The notes under the pieces were generated by a model that searched no databases, had not been told where the DNA came from, and saw nothing but the letters and a program-made list of their open reading frames with translations. A stretch of 64,000 nucleotides of DNA, taken from assembly GCA_025435555.1 (NCBI GenBank), contig JAIWWG010000039.1, positions 186,001 through 250,000 of the forward strand, read 5' to 3'. Both the position numbers and the translations under genes were made by a program. Position 1 is the stretch's first letter. Every line of letters begins with the position of its first letter. The stretch comes from Chytriomyces cf. hyalinus JEL632. Its lineage: Eukaryota; Chytridiomycota; Chytridiomycetes; Chytridiales; Chytriomycetaceae. Shown one piece after another: positions 47,393-59,299 of this stretch.

Positions 47393-47395
<3 letters not shown>
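46555..47395. other. Region between tRNA-Leu copy 2 and Harbinger element
   Basis: Two minus-strand open stretches look protein-like but are unassigned: LSFLDPYDIAQSLQDDVGPP (about 47275-47155) and, in a different frame, SFMLLSFHRDVQPLSSDAHH with VFRAWRELYNPIVCVDFFEG (about 47040-46800). I could not join them with credible splice sites. It may be a decayed or unusual gene. Confidence 0.3.

Positions 47396-47430
<35 letters not shown>
47396..47430 (+). repeat. T35 homopolymer
   Basis: Thirty-five consecutive T on the plus strand (A35 on the minus strand), just beyond the 3' side of the minus-strand Myb/SANT gene. It could be a poly(A) relic of a retrocopy or a simple expansion. No gene fragment with matching 3' end was recognised next to it. 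Confidence 0.8.
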
Positions 47431-47431
<1 letters not shown>

Positions 47432-47568
47432 AAGAGTCAGTTTATTGTCAGTCTCGCACGACAAATAACAGGGCGCAAAAGTAGCAGTGAAACAGGGACG
47501 CAAAAAATTGCTGTCTAGCAGCGGAGAGCGGGGGATTAAAATATCAAAGTCCAGCGCAACGGGAAAAG

Positions 47569-48725
47569 TCAAACACGAGGGGAAATTTCAGCTTCCCAGA
47601 GCTGGCACAGATACTCCACCGAAGCGGCGTCGGTAGTTGTTCCCAAAAACATAGCCGCTCGATGAGGCTGCGAGAAAATTTCACCGTACTTGAAAGTTAA
47701 GCTGAGATCAAGCCACTTGCAAGTTTCACCATCATACTGACCATTGCATGCAGTCAGCAGCGTGTTCAGCTTTTCAGCGACTTGAACGGTAAGCAAGGCT
47801 GAGGGGGGTATGTTCCCAAATCGTGCCGCTTCAGTGTCAGCCGCTCCAGAGCTGATTTGCTTGAACACGTTTTTCATGTTTGAGTTGAACTCAAGAAACT
47901 CAGACTTTGCAGAGGATGGAGCTGAGTTTGTGTGTGACCGCTTTGGACGTTCGCCAATGGCAACGGCCTGAGCTGAGCGCTTGGATGTTCCTCAATTGGT
48001 CACAGGAGTCACTGAAAATTTTTTTGAGTCAGCTGTTAAAATAAAAGCCAAGTCAGCCAAGCACCTGAATCACCAAGTACGGGCGTGGGTGTGGATATGG
48101 AGTTGGTGTGTCTGCCAGCACCAGCGTCTGCAAAAGGGTTCTGCACAGTTGGAGGAAGTACTGGAAATGGACTACTCCTATCAGACTGGTCACCGTCTTG
48201 AGGGTCTGGATCAGGCTCATTATTTTCATTGGAGCCTCTGGCAAGGTCTCCAGTAGCAAGGTTGGCCTTAAATAGGTCTGACAGGAGTTTGTAGTCGGGC
48301 AGTCCAAACTTCACAATGTCCCACGCTGATTTCTGTTCTGTTGCTTTCAATGCCTGCAGATCATGATAAAGTGAGTTGAATGTTGTAGTACCAATAAAGA
48401 AAGCCGCGGTTACCGATATAAAGGCTGCAATCATGTCTGGGTTGGCGTCTGGACGGCTCTTCAACTCATCCCAACCCCATCCACTCAGCTTTTTCATACG
48501 GAGTGCCAGTTGGAACAGGCTCTTTTGAGACTGCACCTTCGACTTCATTTTGGACAGATCGATGGGACAGTTGAACCGTCTGATGAACCGAGCCATTACA
48601 ATGGCCCATGACTCTTTCTTGACAGTTTGTCCGCATCTCTTTCCTGCAAGAACTTGCAGGAGCAACTCGTCTAGCATAAATGTCACTTGTTCTGATTTCC
48701 AGATGTGCTTTGGAGCTGGCGGCAT
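47569..48725 (-). CDS. Harbinger-associated Myb/SANT-like protein
   Basis: Two exons, 48725-48065 and 47990-47569, give 360 aa. The N-terminal 100 residues form a Myb/SANT-like trihelix domain: IWKSEQVTFMLDELLLQVLAGKR, KKESWAIVMARFIRRF, QKSLFQLALRMKKLSGWGWDE (quoted in pieces). Such proteins are the DNA-binding partners encoded by PIF/Harbinger transposons. A Ser/Pro/Asp-rich linker and a helical C-terminus (MKNVFKQISSG; CQLWEAEI) follow. The intron joins with acceptor TTGAG at 47991, restoring frame past a TGA. Its start lies 104 bp from the divergent transposase region beginning at 48829, so both belong to one element. Confidence 0.7.
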
Positions 48726-48828
48726 CAGTCAAATGGTGGTGCGGGAGTTTCTCTTGTGGTTTTCTTGCTGATCGTCTTTGGTGCATTGCGTAATGGAAAA
48801 GAAGACTGATCCAGACGTTACACTGCAT

Positions 48829-50206
48829 CATGTGGTGTCTCGGAAGAACTACCTGGATAATAAGGGTTGCTGAAGTAGGTGCGACTGTTGCTTGGTACTG
48901 TGCGCAAGAAGGTTTTGAAGAAATGACGCGTCTTGATAAACGGCAAGAGCATTTGCGTCTTCTCCTTCTTCTCTTGCAAGCAAACAAGCTACTGCTTCGT
49001 TGGGCACCCAGGCTGTTACGGCAGCCAGTTCACACGTCAGTACTCACTGGGCCAATGTGGGTGGAGGAGCTGCGACGTGGTCAGCCAGTCAGAATTCTGA
49101 ACAGCCTCCGCATGGATGTAACAACCTTTGAGTGAGTATACTGATCAATAACGCTACAAGTCGTTTATTAACTTGGAAGTGAACAGCAGTCTTGTAGTGC
49201 TGCTAGCAAGGACAGGAAAATTGCCAGCCACAAGAACCATGCAGCACAATGAACAACTTGCAATTTTCCTGTTCATTGTGGGAGGTAACAATTCCAACCG
49301 ATCTGCGCAGGAGCGATTCCAAAGATCAGGAGAGACGATCAGCAGGTGCTTCATTGGGGTACTGAGGGCTTTATTGTCACTTCAGCCTCAGTTCATGATG
49401 GTACCAGCGGCAAACAGCCCAATCCCACGTGAAATTGCCAACAACGGGAAGTATTTCCCCTTTTTTGAAGGATGTGTTGGTGCGCTGGATGGTACTCACA
49501 TCAGCGCTGTAGTTTCTGAAACCGAGAGCCCCCCTTATCGAAATCGTAAAGGAGGCGGACTGTCGCAAAATGTGCTTGGAGTGTGTGGGCTGGACATGAA
49601 GTTTCAGTACATTCACGCCGGTTGGGAAGGATCTGCACATGATGGTCGCGTTTTGGCACATGCTCTATCAACGGGATTCAAGATACCAGACGGGCGTTGG
49701 TACCTGGCCGACGCTGGGTATTCTCTCACCAACCAGGTCTTGGTGCCTTACCGAGGCACTCGCTATCATCTTAAAGAATGGGGGCAAGCAAATGAAAGGT
49801 ACTATTTATTTCCTTCGTCTTCCCTCCCGTTTAACCAAACTACAGGCCGGCTAATTGCAAGGAACTTTTCAATTTACGACATGCTGAATGCCGAAATGTT
49901 GTGGAACGGATCTTTGGGTGCCTCACAAAGAGGTTTCCCATCCTGAAAGCCATGCGCGGTTTCTCTCTTGAAACTCAGAGAGATATTGCAATCGGTCTCC
50001 CCATTTTATTCAACATAATACGCACTAACTTTAGAGGTGATGGATTTGTTGATGAAGATGACGAATGGGCGCTGGAGAATGTTGATTTTGCGACTGTTGG
50101 TGCTGATCAACATGACGATGATGATGTAGCAGGTGTTTGGAGAGATGGGATTGCACAGGCTATGTGGGTGGACTATCAGCGCGTGTTGAGAGCGAGGGGG
50201 GAATAA
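48829..50206 (+). CDS. PIF/Harbinger DDE transposase
   Basis: Nuclease of the Harbinger family. The main exon (from about 49163 to 49798) and last exon (49847-50206) are joined by a 48-nt intron, GTACTA...CTACAG. The catalytic triad is visible: first D in GALDGTHISAVV, second D in WYLADAGYSL, E in RNVVERIFGCLTKRFPIL. Upstream family signature: QLAIFLFIVGGNNSN and RFQRSGETISRCF. An upstream exon (48829-about 49134, ending LRMDVTTFE) fits the family N-terminus. However, splicing at GTGAGT...ACAAG leaves the frame one base off, so either the junction is unusual or the gene has one frameshift. Otherwise open and well preserved. Ends in an acidic tail (HDDDDVAG). Confidence 0.8.
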
Positions 50207-51256
50207 ATCTTACTTCAATGGCCGTTGTTTTTGTGCCCCTTGTCAAATTTGATCAGCTACACTTTTCAACCAGTATGAATATCTTCATATACTGCTTTGA
50301 AGAACAAAATATCTGCAAAAACTGCTTTGGAGGAGGAAACTAGTATCTGCAGATACTAATGGTGCAGTATTTGCAGATACTGTTTTGCCGCGGCACTTCG
50401 TAATTTGCAAAAAATCGTCCAAATCATACTTTTATTGCCAAACGGGGCCTAAACAAACGACGAGGTATTATGACTGAGGGGAGTACGCAGTCTGAACTTT
50501 GGAGAAGCGGTTCTATCCTTGGAGACGGCCGGAGCTCCATTGCAAAAGGGGCGGGAATGTGTGATTCAGCTCACTGCCCGCATCCCCCACATTTTTTTGT
50601 TTGTTTATTGTCTCTGTATTTGTTTTGAAAACAGTCGCGTCACTGGACACTCACGACGAAAAAAGCCCAGTTATTGACACGAAAAGTTACTCCTATCTAC
50701 TTGCATGCAGTCTTGAGTCGGGTCCACAACAAAGAAACACATGTCATAATTGCGCTCAGCTTAGTACTCGTATACACAAGACGCCACGCTGATATCGGGG
50801 CTTTCTTGGGGCTGGCTTTGCGTGCTTCTCCATCTTCGTCAGCTTCTCTAAGTCCAACCCCTCAAACGGTTCGGCACACAGGAAAACGGGAACAACATTT
50901 ATCAGAATCGCGGGCGGGTTCTCATGATTATCCCTGACGTGTCGAATCGACAATGATTCGAAAGAGTGTTTCCACCGCGATGTAGAGCGGCCTGTATGAG
51001 GAATGGGTCCGGTTGAATTTGCCCAGAAAGTTTTAGAGAGGGAAGGTTCATGGTTGTACAAGGCGATGTCCATTGTCCCGTCCGTGGACCAAAACTTCGT
51101 ACGCAAGAAGCAGAAACTCGGGTATAACTTTGATGAAGTGTGAGCCGTCTTCGACGTTGGGAATGTTTGCTGAGTTGATTAGGCAGCCGCCACCAATCAG
51201 AACAACTTTGGTGCCAAGGGTAATGATCGCATGTCAAAGACTTTATTAAGAACAAA
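50207..51256. other. Right flank of Harbinger element and region 3' of DPH2
   Basis: Contains a short tandem motif (ATCTGCAGATACT-like, about 50310-50385) near the expected right end of the element. Unassigned minus-strand open stretches (about 51230-50756) read VVLIGGGCLINSANIPNVED and FIKVIPEFLLLAYEVLVHG. These look protein-like but match no family I know. No complete gene supported. Confidence 0.35.
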
Positions 51257-53013
51257 TCAGTTTGCTGAGTTTCCTTCTTCCGAGTAACCTGATGCAACAC
51301 CTGCCCGGCCTTCGTTTGCCGTTTCAACGGCAGTTTCACCCAGCTTGACCTCAAGCCCTTTGAAAGTGCGCTTCGAGTTTAGAAAGTCACCAGCAGCACT
51401 GTTCATCACAAATTTGGACACAGCGCCTGCCGGTTTTCGAAGTAGAACAGCTCCTTCTGAAGTTTCGCCATCGACGCCAGCTTCCGCGTCTTGCGTCTCT
51501 TCCGCATCACCATATTGCTTCCGAGACTTGTACCCACCAGTCATTAAAGAAAAGTGCGGCTCATCGTCTTCGTCTTCACTACCCATATCAAGTTTTCTTT
51601 GTATCTCCTCATCCGCTTCCAACCCAATCCGCTCAGCCAGTTTCGTGAGATCAGTCTCGTACTGTCCTGTCCATTCTTTGCCACGCACCAACGCAATCTC
51701 AAGTTCGAAGGGAGTGACGATAGGTTGCATAAACTCTTTGCTGTCAACTAGAGTGTTTTCAGGACACGCGACAAGGACGAACGCTTGAATTTCCAGGAAA
51801 TTCCCCAACTTGGCGGGGCTAGGCTTTCCAACAGCGATCAAGTAGGGTTTCTTGCCGCAAGCTGTAATGAGCTTCTTGAGGTGCTCAATCAGAGGCAGGT
51901 ACGACACTGTCGTAAAATGGCGATTCAGCAAAAGATTTCAACAACAAGAAACGAGAGGAAGAAGACAGAAAGAGTGTCAGATTATCGGTAGTCGTCATGC
52001 TCAAGTGTGAAGTTGAGCGTTAAGACGGCACTTCCAAATACCGGATGTCATCATAAGAACTGGCTTGAAAAGTAGAAAGGGAAAACGGACTGGGTAAATG
52101 GCAGTTACCTACGCCAAGTGTCCCAACAACGATTCCAATGACATCAGCGTCTTTGGCCTTTTGAACCATCACGTAACGTCTCCGCAGCATTTTATTCACG
52201 GCTGAAGACTCTTCTCGGGCAACTTTGGACACTGGATCATATGAGTAACTCTGTTGCGCGAAAGATGAGAAGCCACATCCAAAAAAAAAAGATGCAGAAG
52301 ATAAAAACCTGATTGCCGCTATGTGTCATGATGATGTTTGTAAGCGTAAGACTTTCGCCCCCAATGAAGACGATCGCATACTCTGACAGAAGTTTGCCGT
52401 CTGGAAGGGTGTACTTGCGCCCGTAAGATGAAGTCTTTTCCAGGTTGCCAGCATCGACACCAGCGTTGATGTGCGATGGCACGACGTTCGAAAACCCTGC
52501 TTCTTTCAGCGCAGAGTATACGTTCTCTGAGGCCCACTGGTAAGGTGTATCGAACAGCAGCAGTATGTGGGCGTTGGTGCCTTGATCGGGGTCGATCGTG
52601 CGCATGAGAGACGTGAGAGCGGTGGCACAGTGCGTCGCATCCAGCGGTGCATGACCAAAGACATAGAGACAAGCAACCCGGGAGACCCGTCCGAGGCAGG
52701 CTCGGCCATAGTGCACGACGAGATCGGCCAAGACGTGCTCGGCTGCCACCTCGTCTACGCAGCAAGGTCCATATGTCGTGTCGGCTAATACAAAGAAAGA
52801 TACGTCTGGGGCGAGAGCTTTGAGGAGGAGTGCCACTGAGGTGGACTGTGGCAACAGTTCATCAGGGAACTGGAGGGCAACCTAGTCACTGGATCTTTCA
52901 GCTCATTTAGCTTGTTGTTGCTCAAGCGATAGCCAAGTCATTACCTTCTTGTATGACCCTTGCTGGATAGCGGCGAGGGTCCGTTCAATTTCGAATGCCT
53001 CCTCAAGGCTCAT
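51257..53013 (-). CDS. DPH2: Diphthamide biosynthesis protein 2 (DPH2)
   Basis: Partner of DPH1 in the radical-SAM-type [4Fe-4S] complex that starts diphthamide formation on elongation factor 2. Exons on the minus strand: 53013-52945, 52881-52309, 52250-52109, 51906-51257, giving 477 aa. Conserved: VALQFPDELLPQS, FFVLADTTYGPCCVDEVAAE, DLVVHYGRACLG, then SYLPLIEHLKKLITACGKKP, VGKPSPAKLGNFLEIQAFVL, VACPENTLVDSKEFMQPIVT and TPFELEIALVRGKEWTG. Cluster cysteines are seen in YGPCC and ACPEN. An upstream in-frame ATG at 53034 could add seven residues; 53013 (MSLEEAF) fits family starts better. The variable acidic C-terminus is normal for DPH2. Confidence 0.94.
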
Positions 53014-53564
53014 TTTGATGCAAACAACTGCCATAAAAAAAAAAAAAATGAAACAACAACAACAGCAAATCCGCACCCGCGCCAACACCTCATTGAGTGT
53101 GCCAGGGTCAGCGACATTTATTATATGATTATATGACGATGGTCGAGACATGTGCCAATTGTAGTGGTCCTCCAAAGGGCAGTTGGAAATGCGACCTGTG
53201 AATGGGAATGGGATGTGGTATCGCGAGGAGCTGAAATAAGTGGCTGCTTATCGGGATGAAAACAGAGCCAGAAAGGAAAGTGTCCGCACTAACACGCGCT
53301 CATTTTTTGTCACCTCACAACACGCGAGTATTATCATCCGAGACATAACACGCCATCCATAAGCGCTGCCAATTCGATTTCGCATTTTGAACACGGTTGA
53401 AACCTGCTATCGCTGAACCCTGGCTTCTGAACAATTCATTCTCCAGACTGCCAGGCTTCTTGCTTGCCCCTGGGAGAATTAGTATTCAACTATACTTCTT
53501 TTCCGTTCGAGTCGTCGGTGTGCAAGATGGAGGATTGAAAAAGAAGTCATGGATTGAAAAAAGG
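53014..53564. other. Intergenic between DPH2 and tRNA-Leu(CAA)
   Basis: DPH2 promoter side, including an A/T homopolymer just upstream of the start codon (53035-53048) and CAA-repeat-like sequence. No gene seen. Confidence 0.5.
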
Positions 53565-53647
53565 TGAACAGAGTGGGATTCGAACCCACGCCTATTACTA
53601 GACCACAACTTGAGTGTGGCGCCTTAGACCAACTCGGCCATCTGTCC
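53565..53647 (-). tRNA. tRNA-Leu(CAA)
   Basis: 83 nt on the minus strand. Acceptor GGACAGA (53647-53641) pairs with TCTGTTC (53572-53566), discriminator A. D arm GGCCGAGTTGGTCTAAGGC. Anticodon stem CCACA/TGTGG around CTCAAGT gives anticodon CAA. A long class II variable arm follows, then T arm GTGGG-TTCGAAT-CCCAC. No intron. Its 5' end is about 25-35 bp from the Ty3-type LTR. Confidence 0.95.
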
Positions 53648-53680
53648 TTGAATATAGGTACGGAATGGGCTCATATTCCC

Positions 53681-53862
53681 AGAAGGTCTTAGAATATTCA
53701 GAGGATAAGATGTTCTTTATTGTAGATCAGAGGAAGGTCTTTTATACCCGTATTCTTGGAATGTCGAAGAAAGAGATCGAAAAGTGATTAAAAGAAATGA
53801 CATGTAAGAATTCAAAAGTCAGGGTTTTGAAGACTCTGGAAGTCAGGGTTATTTACGTTACA
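53681..53862 (-). repeat. 3' LTR of Ty3/gypsy element
   Basis: About 182 bp, roughly 96% identical by eye to 58846-59027. On the minus strand it starts TGTAACGTAAATAACCC and contains a TATAAAAG box. Similarity may extend about 10 bp further left (to about 53670). Confidence 0.85.
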
Positions 53863-56800
53863 CCCACCTCCAAGAGCATAGCGATGACAAAGAATCATAG
53901 GTTTCATCTTGATTTTGGGTCTGGAAGCATTGTAACAGTTCTGGAGTTGCATCAAGCCAACAGTTATATACTGGGTGATGATCTTTCCATGAGACAAGGA
54001 CTTGTTGCTTGTTGTCGAGTGTTCTGGTGTGCAGGATTCGGTCAATGACGCGTAATTTCATGGGCTGGGAATCCAATGGGTGCTTGTTGTCGTTGAAGTA
54101 GTAGAGCTTGAGCTTTTCTGGGTGGAAGACTGGATGCACGTCCCAAGTGGAAGGAATATCAAGCTTGCAGGATGGAGTTTTTCCAATAAGTTCAGTGATC
54201 TTGTAAGGACCGGTATACTGGTCTGAGAGCTTGTTTGAAGGTCTGTACCGAAGGTTTGGTGGCTTGAAATCCTTGAGTGAGATCAGAACAAGGTTACCAA
54301 CTTGGAATGGAGAACGCAGGCAGTGGCGGTTGGCAACTGCAGAGTAGCGGTCTTGAGTGTCTCAAATTTGATCTTTGACAACTTGGTAGGTAGCCTTGAG
54401 GTCTCGTAGTGACAGTGGAGAATAAACTGAGAAATTGATATTGAAGAGAGACCAAGGGTGTTGTCCATATTCGAGGTAGAAGGGTGTGTGACCAGTGGCA
54501 GAGTTGATGGTGTCGTTGATACCGAATTCGACTTTGGCAAGGTGTGTATCCCAATCATCTTGTTCGTAGTTCACAAATTGTCGTAGGGCTTGAAGGATCC
54601 AATCGTTGTTTTGCTCAGTTTGACTGTCGGTTTGAGGATGAGCAGTGGTAGCAATTGTTAGCTTGATCTTGAGGGCTTGGCAGAGGCTTTTCCAGAAGAG
54701 AGAGGTGAACTTGGAATCTCTATCAGAGATGTAGTGGAGAGGAATACCACGGTGTCTGAAAATATGGTCTTCAAAAAGGTTGGCAATGTCTCTGGCAGTA
54801 CTGGTGGTCTTGCAAGGTATGAGGCGTGTTCTTTTTGTGAGAGAGTCAATAACAACCATGAGAGAGTCGTGTCCTGAAGGAGTCATTGGTAACTTGGTCA
54901 TAAAGTCCATAGAGCAGGTGTGCCAGGGATGAGGAGGCACGTTGTGAGGTTGTAGTAGTCCATAAGGAAGTTGTCTGGCAATCTTGTAGCGTTGGCAGGA
55001 GTCACAAGTCTGTACAAATCATTGGACATCAGAGTGGAACTTGGGCCAATGGAAGTTCCGTGTGATACGTTCAGCAGTACGTTCCCAGTTATTGTGGATG
55101 GCTGTACCGTAGGAGTGGGCTTTGGAGACAATTGAGTTTCTGAGAGGTGCTGGAATAAAGAGTCTTGCATGGGTCTTGTCAATGTAGTAGAGTAGTCCAT
55201 CTTGAAGGCTGTAACAAGAGATCTGGCTTATGAGGTCCTTGGGGGCACGGGTACGATCATTTTCAAAGGTGTCTGGGTTTTCTGGGTCTATGAGGTACTG
55301 GGTAATCTTGAGGAACTCTGGGTCAGTAGTATTTACGTCTTTCACATCATTTATGAGGTTGTCGGTGATCCTGAGTTCGGTAGTGTAGTATTGAATCTGG
55401 AAGTTCTAACAAGACGTGGGTGGCATTCTGGTAAAGGTCAACTTGAACTGAGGCATCTGAGGCAAATCATCGTCTTGAGAGGGTGTCAGCAACTGTATTC
55501 CACTCCCCTGGTGTCCACTGGATCTTGAAATCATAGGAGAGCAGATCAGCAAGCCAACGGTGGTGGACGGGACGGAGTTTTGGCTGGGTAAGGATGTGTC
55601 TGGGAGACTGGTGGTCGGTAAAGGCTAGTACTTGAGAGCAACCATAGATGTAGGAGCGGAAATGCTTGAGGGATTCAACTAAGGCAAGGATTTCTCCCAT
55701 GTAAGGGTGGTACTTGGATTCTTCTTTCTTGCACTTTCGAGAGAAGTAGGCAACTGGTTGTTCAATGTTCTTGTCATCTGGCTGGGCGATGTAACTGGCA
55801 ATGGCATGTTCAGACCAATCAGTGTGGAGGTGCAAAGGCTTGGAGGGGTCGAACATTGCTAGCATTTCTGGTGAGGCAAGGGCTTTCTTGACTTGATAGA
55901 AGTGGTGTCTGGCGTTGTCATTCCATTTCTCTTCAAAGGAGACAGTCTTGTGGTCACGTAGGAGGTCTGAGAGTGGAGCTATCAGCGAGGCATGGCGGTG
56001 GATGAAATGGTGGATGGTATTGGCTAAACCGAGAAATGATTGAAGTTCTGAGTAGATTGTAGGCTCTTCAAAGTCTTGAATGGCAGAGGTACGATTTGGT
56101 AGAACAGAGATAGCGCCTTGGTGGATACGGTTGCCAAGGTAGTCAACTTGATCTTGAAGGAAGGAGCACTTGTGGAGTCTTACATGGAGTTTATGTTCTT
56201 TCATACGCTTCAGTGTGAGTTCTAGATGCTTGAGATGGTCTTGGTAGGTCTCAGAGTAGGCAAGGATGTCGTCAGTGTAGGTAGTGAGGAATTGGTTGAT
56301 ATAGTCACGAAAGATGGAGCTGATTGTGCCTTGGAAGGCAGCTGGAGCATTGGCTAAACCAAAGGGCATTACAGTCCATTCAAAATGTCTGTATTTTGTC
56401 CGAAAGGCTGTCTTGTGGATATCACTTTCAAGGATTCGTAGCTGGTGGAAACCTGAGGCTAGGTTGAGCTTGGAGAATACACGGGCATGGCAGAGGCAAT
56501 CGAGCATTTCAACAATGTTTGGCAGTGGGGCACGGTTCTTGATGGTTAACTTGTTCAAAGCACGGTAATCGAAAACGAGGCGTAGCTTGTTCTTCTGCTT
56601 GACAAAGAAGACTGGAGCACCGTAATGTGAGGAGCTCTTCCTTGAGGACCTTGAGTTATTCTTCATTCATAGGGTAGATGGGCCTATGAGGAGGGTTCTT
56701 GTCGGCATCTGGGATGGTATCAATCTTGATGTCAGTTGGTCTTGAAGGAGGCAGTCCTTCAAATGGCTGGAATACTTCTGGATACTTGTCTATAATGGCT

Positions 56801-58845
56801 AGGACTTCTGGAGGTAGCTTGGATCTTGCTATGAGGTCGGCTTCATTACTGGAAGCAGTAGTAGGCTTGAAAGTTTCATCTGGAGTCTGGTCTGTGGTAG
56901 TTTTGTCTGGAGTCAGTTCTGGCTTAGTACTCTTGTCTAGAGTCGTCTGGCTGGTCTTGGAAGTTCTGGCATATCATGAAGCTGATTATCATTTCTGGAT
57001 CTGGTTTCTTGTGTAGCAGCTTGTCAAATTGCTGTACCGATAGTACTTCTGGTAGAGGTCTTGGTAGAGTGCATGTCCATTGATGAGGACCAATCTTGAT
57101 GGTATTGGAAGGCCAATCGATTTCTGGATTGTAGTCATTGAGGAAGTCTTTTCCTAAAATAATGTCGTAGGCAAGGCCGGGCATGGCAGTATAGCTTCTG
57201 GAGTCGGTGAATGGGGTTCCTTGGAGTTTCAGTAGCAACGATTTCGTTCGTTTCCCTTGGATGAGGGACTTGTTGGCTAATCTAATCTTGTAGTCTTGAG
57301 CTTGGAGAGAGCTGTCTTGGATAAACAGTAGGTTGGTGTGGATAAAACTTGGAGTAGCACCTGAATCGATCAGGATAGAGACTGGATGGTCTTGGATGGT
57401 TCCTTGGCAGATAAGGAGGCCTGGAGCGTCTGAGAAAGCAGAAGAGTGGTGGTTCTTCATGCTGAGTAAATTTTACTGGGGATAATCAAATTCGTTGATG
57501 GGTTCCGTAGTAGTGGAGTCAGAGTTGGCAGTGGTCAAAGGGCAGGTCGGTTCATCAAAGCTGAGAGGCTCAAAATGATTATTCTTGAAAGACAGAGCTT
57601 GAGTCGATGGTAGCTTCTTCTTCTTCAGAATGGACTTGAGTGGTGGCATGGATTCTTGACTTGGACTGGTAGCGTTTGTTTCCTTGGCTGTCTTGACGAG
57701 AGGCTTGGCGACTGGATCAAGACTGGATGGCGTTGGACTTCTGGGCTTGAAGGTTACGTTCTTGGAGCTTCTGGCAATGGTCGGTGTCATAATTCTTGGA
57801 TTGACAGTAGAGGCACCAACCCTTAGATCGAAAGAACTCTTTCTATTGTGGCGTGAGACGTTGAAAGGACCGAAAGGTCTGAGACTGTTCAGTGTTGGAG
57901 AGATCCATGGGGTCATCGAGGCTTGGAAACACGTTTCAAAAGGACGGGGTACTTGGCTGCTTCTTGAAGGAGGTCTGGTTGGCTTGAAAGGACTGGCTGA
58001 CATTCTGGGTTCTTCTGGCATGGCGAAATGTGAGGTTGTCTAACTTTTCAGCTTCTTGTTGCAACTTGTCAAGGTCATCAGTGATTTGAAACAGTTCTGG
58101 CATGGTTCTGAGATGCATCTTGAGTCCTTGGAGATACTTGATACAGAGGTGCTTGACATTGTAGGTGACACCAGTGGCAGAAATGGCAGATACAAGTTCA
58201 TTGAATTGGGCAGTGTACAGGGTAGCAGACTTCGACTGGTTCAGCTTTTCCATGGCTTCAATGGCTTGTGGCAGGGTGAGTAGAGATCCAAAGGCTTTTT
58301 GGATCCAGTCCTTGTATTGGTCCCAGGTCATGGAGGTGCGTTCAGATTCAGGAATTCGACGCCAGGAGATACGAGCATGATCAGTGAGACCTGCAGCAGT
58401 AAACTGCACGTAGGTAGGTTGGCCAGTGTGAGTTCGCGTGGACAGAGACGGGGCAAAACTGTAGAGACGGCAGATTTCAAGGGCACGATTGAGGTAGTCA
58501 TCCAAGTAGTTCTGGAGTTTGTGGACAGGCTTGTTCTTAATGGAACCGGAGAAAACAATGGGCTTGACAGAAGGCATTTTGAAGTCTGGCATGGGACGAG
58601 ACACGATGGTGGCTTGCTGGACGGTTTCAGGGGCGACAACGGTTGGCTGGATGGTAGACTGGACAAAGGTAGCGTGAAGGCGCATGGCTTCGAATTCTTG
58701 AACGAGAAACTGGTTGGTTTCAAGCAACTGGTTGTAGGCTTGGAGTACTTGTTGGAGCTGTTGCTCTTGGGAGGTAGCTTGCTGGGACTCAGCTGGGCTT
58801 GTGGCTTGGTTCATTGGGAAGTCAGACATGGCAGCTCAGATTCCG

Positions 58846-59027
58846 AGGAGGTCTTAGAATATTCAGAGGATAAGATGTTTTTTATTGTAGATCAGAGGAA
58901 GGTCTTTTATACCCGTATTCTTGGAATGTTGAAGAAAGAGATCGAAAAGTGATTAAAAGAAATGACACGTAAGAATTCGGAAGTCAGGGTTTTGAAGACT
59001 CTGGAAGTCAGGGTTATTTACTTTACA
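58846..59027 (-). repeat. 5' LTR of Ty3/gypsy element
   Basis: About 182 bp, matching 53681-53862; on the minus strand it begins TGTAAAGTAAATAACCC. It ends about 17 bp before the gag start at 58829. Confidence 0.85.
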
Positions 59028-59032
59028 ATACA

Positions 59033-59125
59033 GTTGCATAGCAATGCTAATTTACATTGTAGTACCTTTCTTTGTTGATGCGTAGCAATGCTAGTTCCAA
59101 TTGTAGTACCTTTCTTTGTTCCAAC
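59033..59125 (+). repeat. Tandem duplication of about 43 bp
   Basis: Two copies of GCATAGCAATGCTA...TTGTAGTACCTTTCTTTGTT lie side by side, with a few differences, directly beside the Ty3-type element. They could be part of the adjacent LTR-like fragment. Confidence 0.6.
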
Positions 59126-59137
59126 ATTTTTCTTGAC

Positions 59138-59282
59138 TTCAAATTTTCCTTCAAAATTCCAAAGATGGAAACTTCTCGAAAAACAAACAAGTTCAAATAA
59201 CTTCCTCACATCAGTATAAAATGCTAGTGCCCTTCTCACAATAAAGATCATCTATCAACCAACTCTGCTTTATTTCTGTATC
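59138..59282 (+). repeat. LTR-like fragment, inverted copy of 46272-46430
   Basis: Reads in LTR order on the plus strand: TATAAAATG box at about 59216, then AATAAAG at about 59240. Matches the repeat near tRNA-Leu copy 2 in reverse orientation. Probably a truncated LTR of a Ty3-like family. Confidence 0.55.
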
Positions 59283-59299
59283 AAATGTTGTTACGTAAT

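Larger units (their letters stand above)
53681..59027 (-). mobile_element. Broken Ty3/gypsy chromovirus-type retrotransposon
   Basis: Minus-strand element of about 5.35 kb with LTRs at both ends. From high to low coordinates: gag (about 58829-57473), aspartic protease (about 57460-56924, with ILIDSGATPSF), reverse transcriptase and RNase H (about 56666-55467, with YTDDILAYS), integrase (about 55345-54362, with MDFMTKLP and IATTAHPQTD) and a C-terminal chromodomain-like segment (about 54085-53890, VSWKDHHPVYNCWL). The domain order and chromodomain place it with chromoviruses. Coding is interrupted by several breaks, so it is not functional as it stands. LTR divergence of a few percent suggests moderate age. 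It lies immediately upstream of tRNA-Leu(CAA). Confidence 0.9.
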
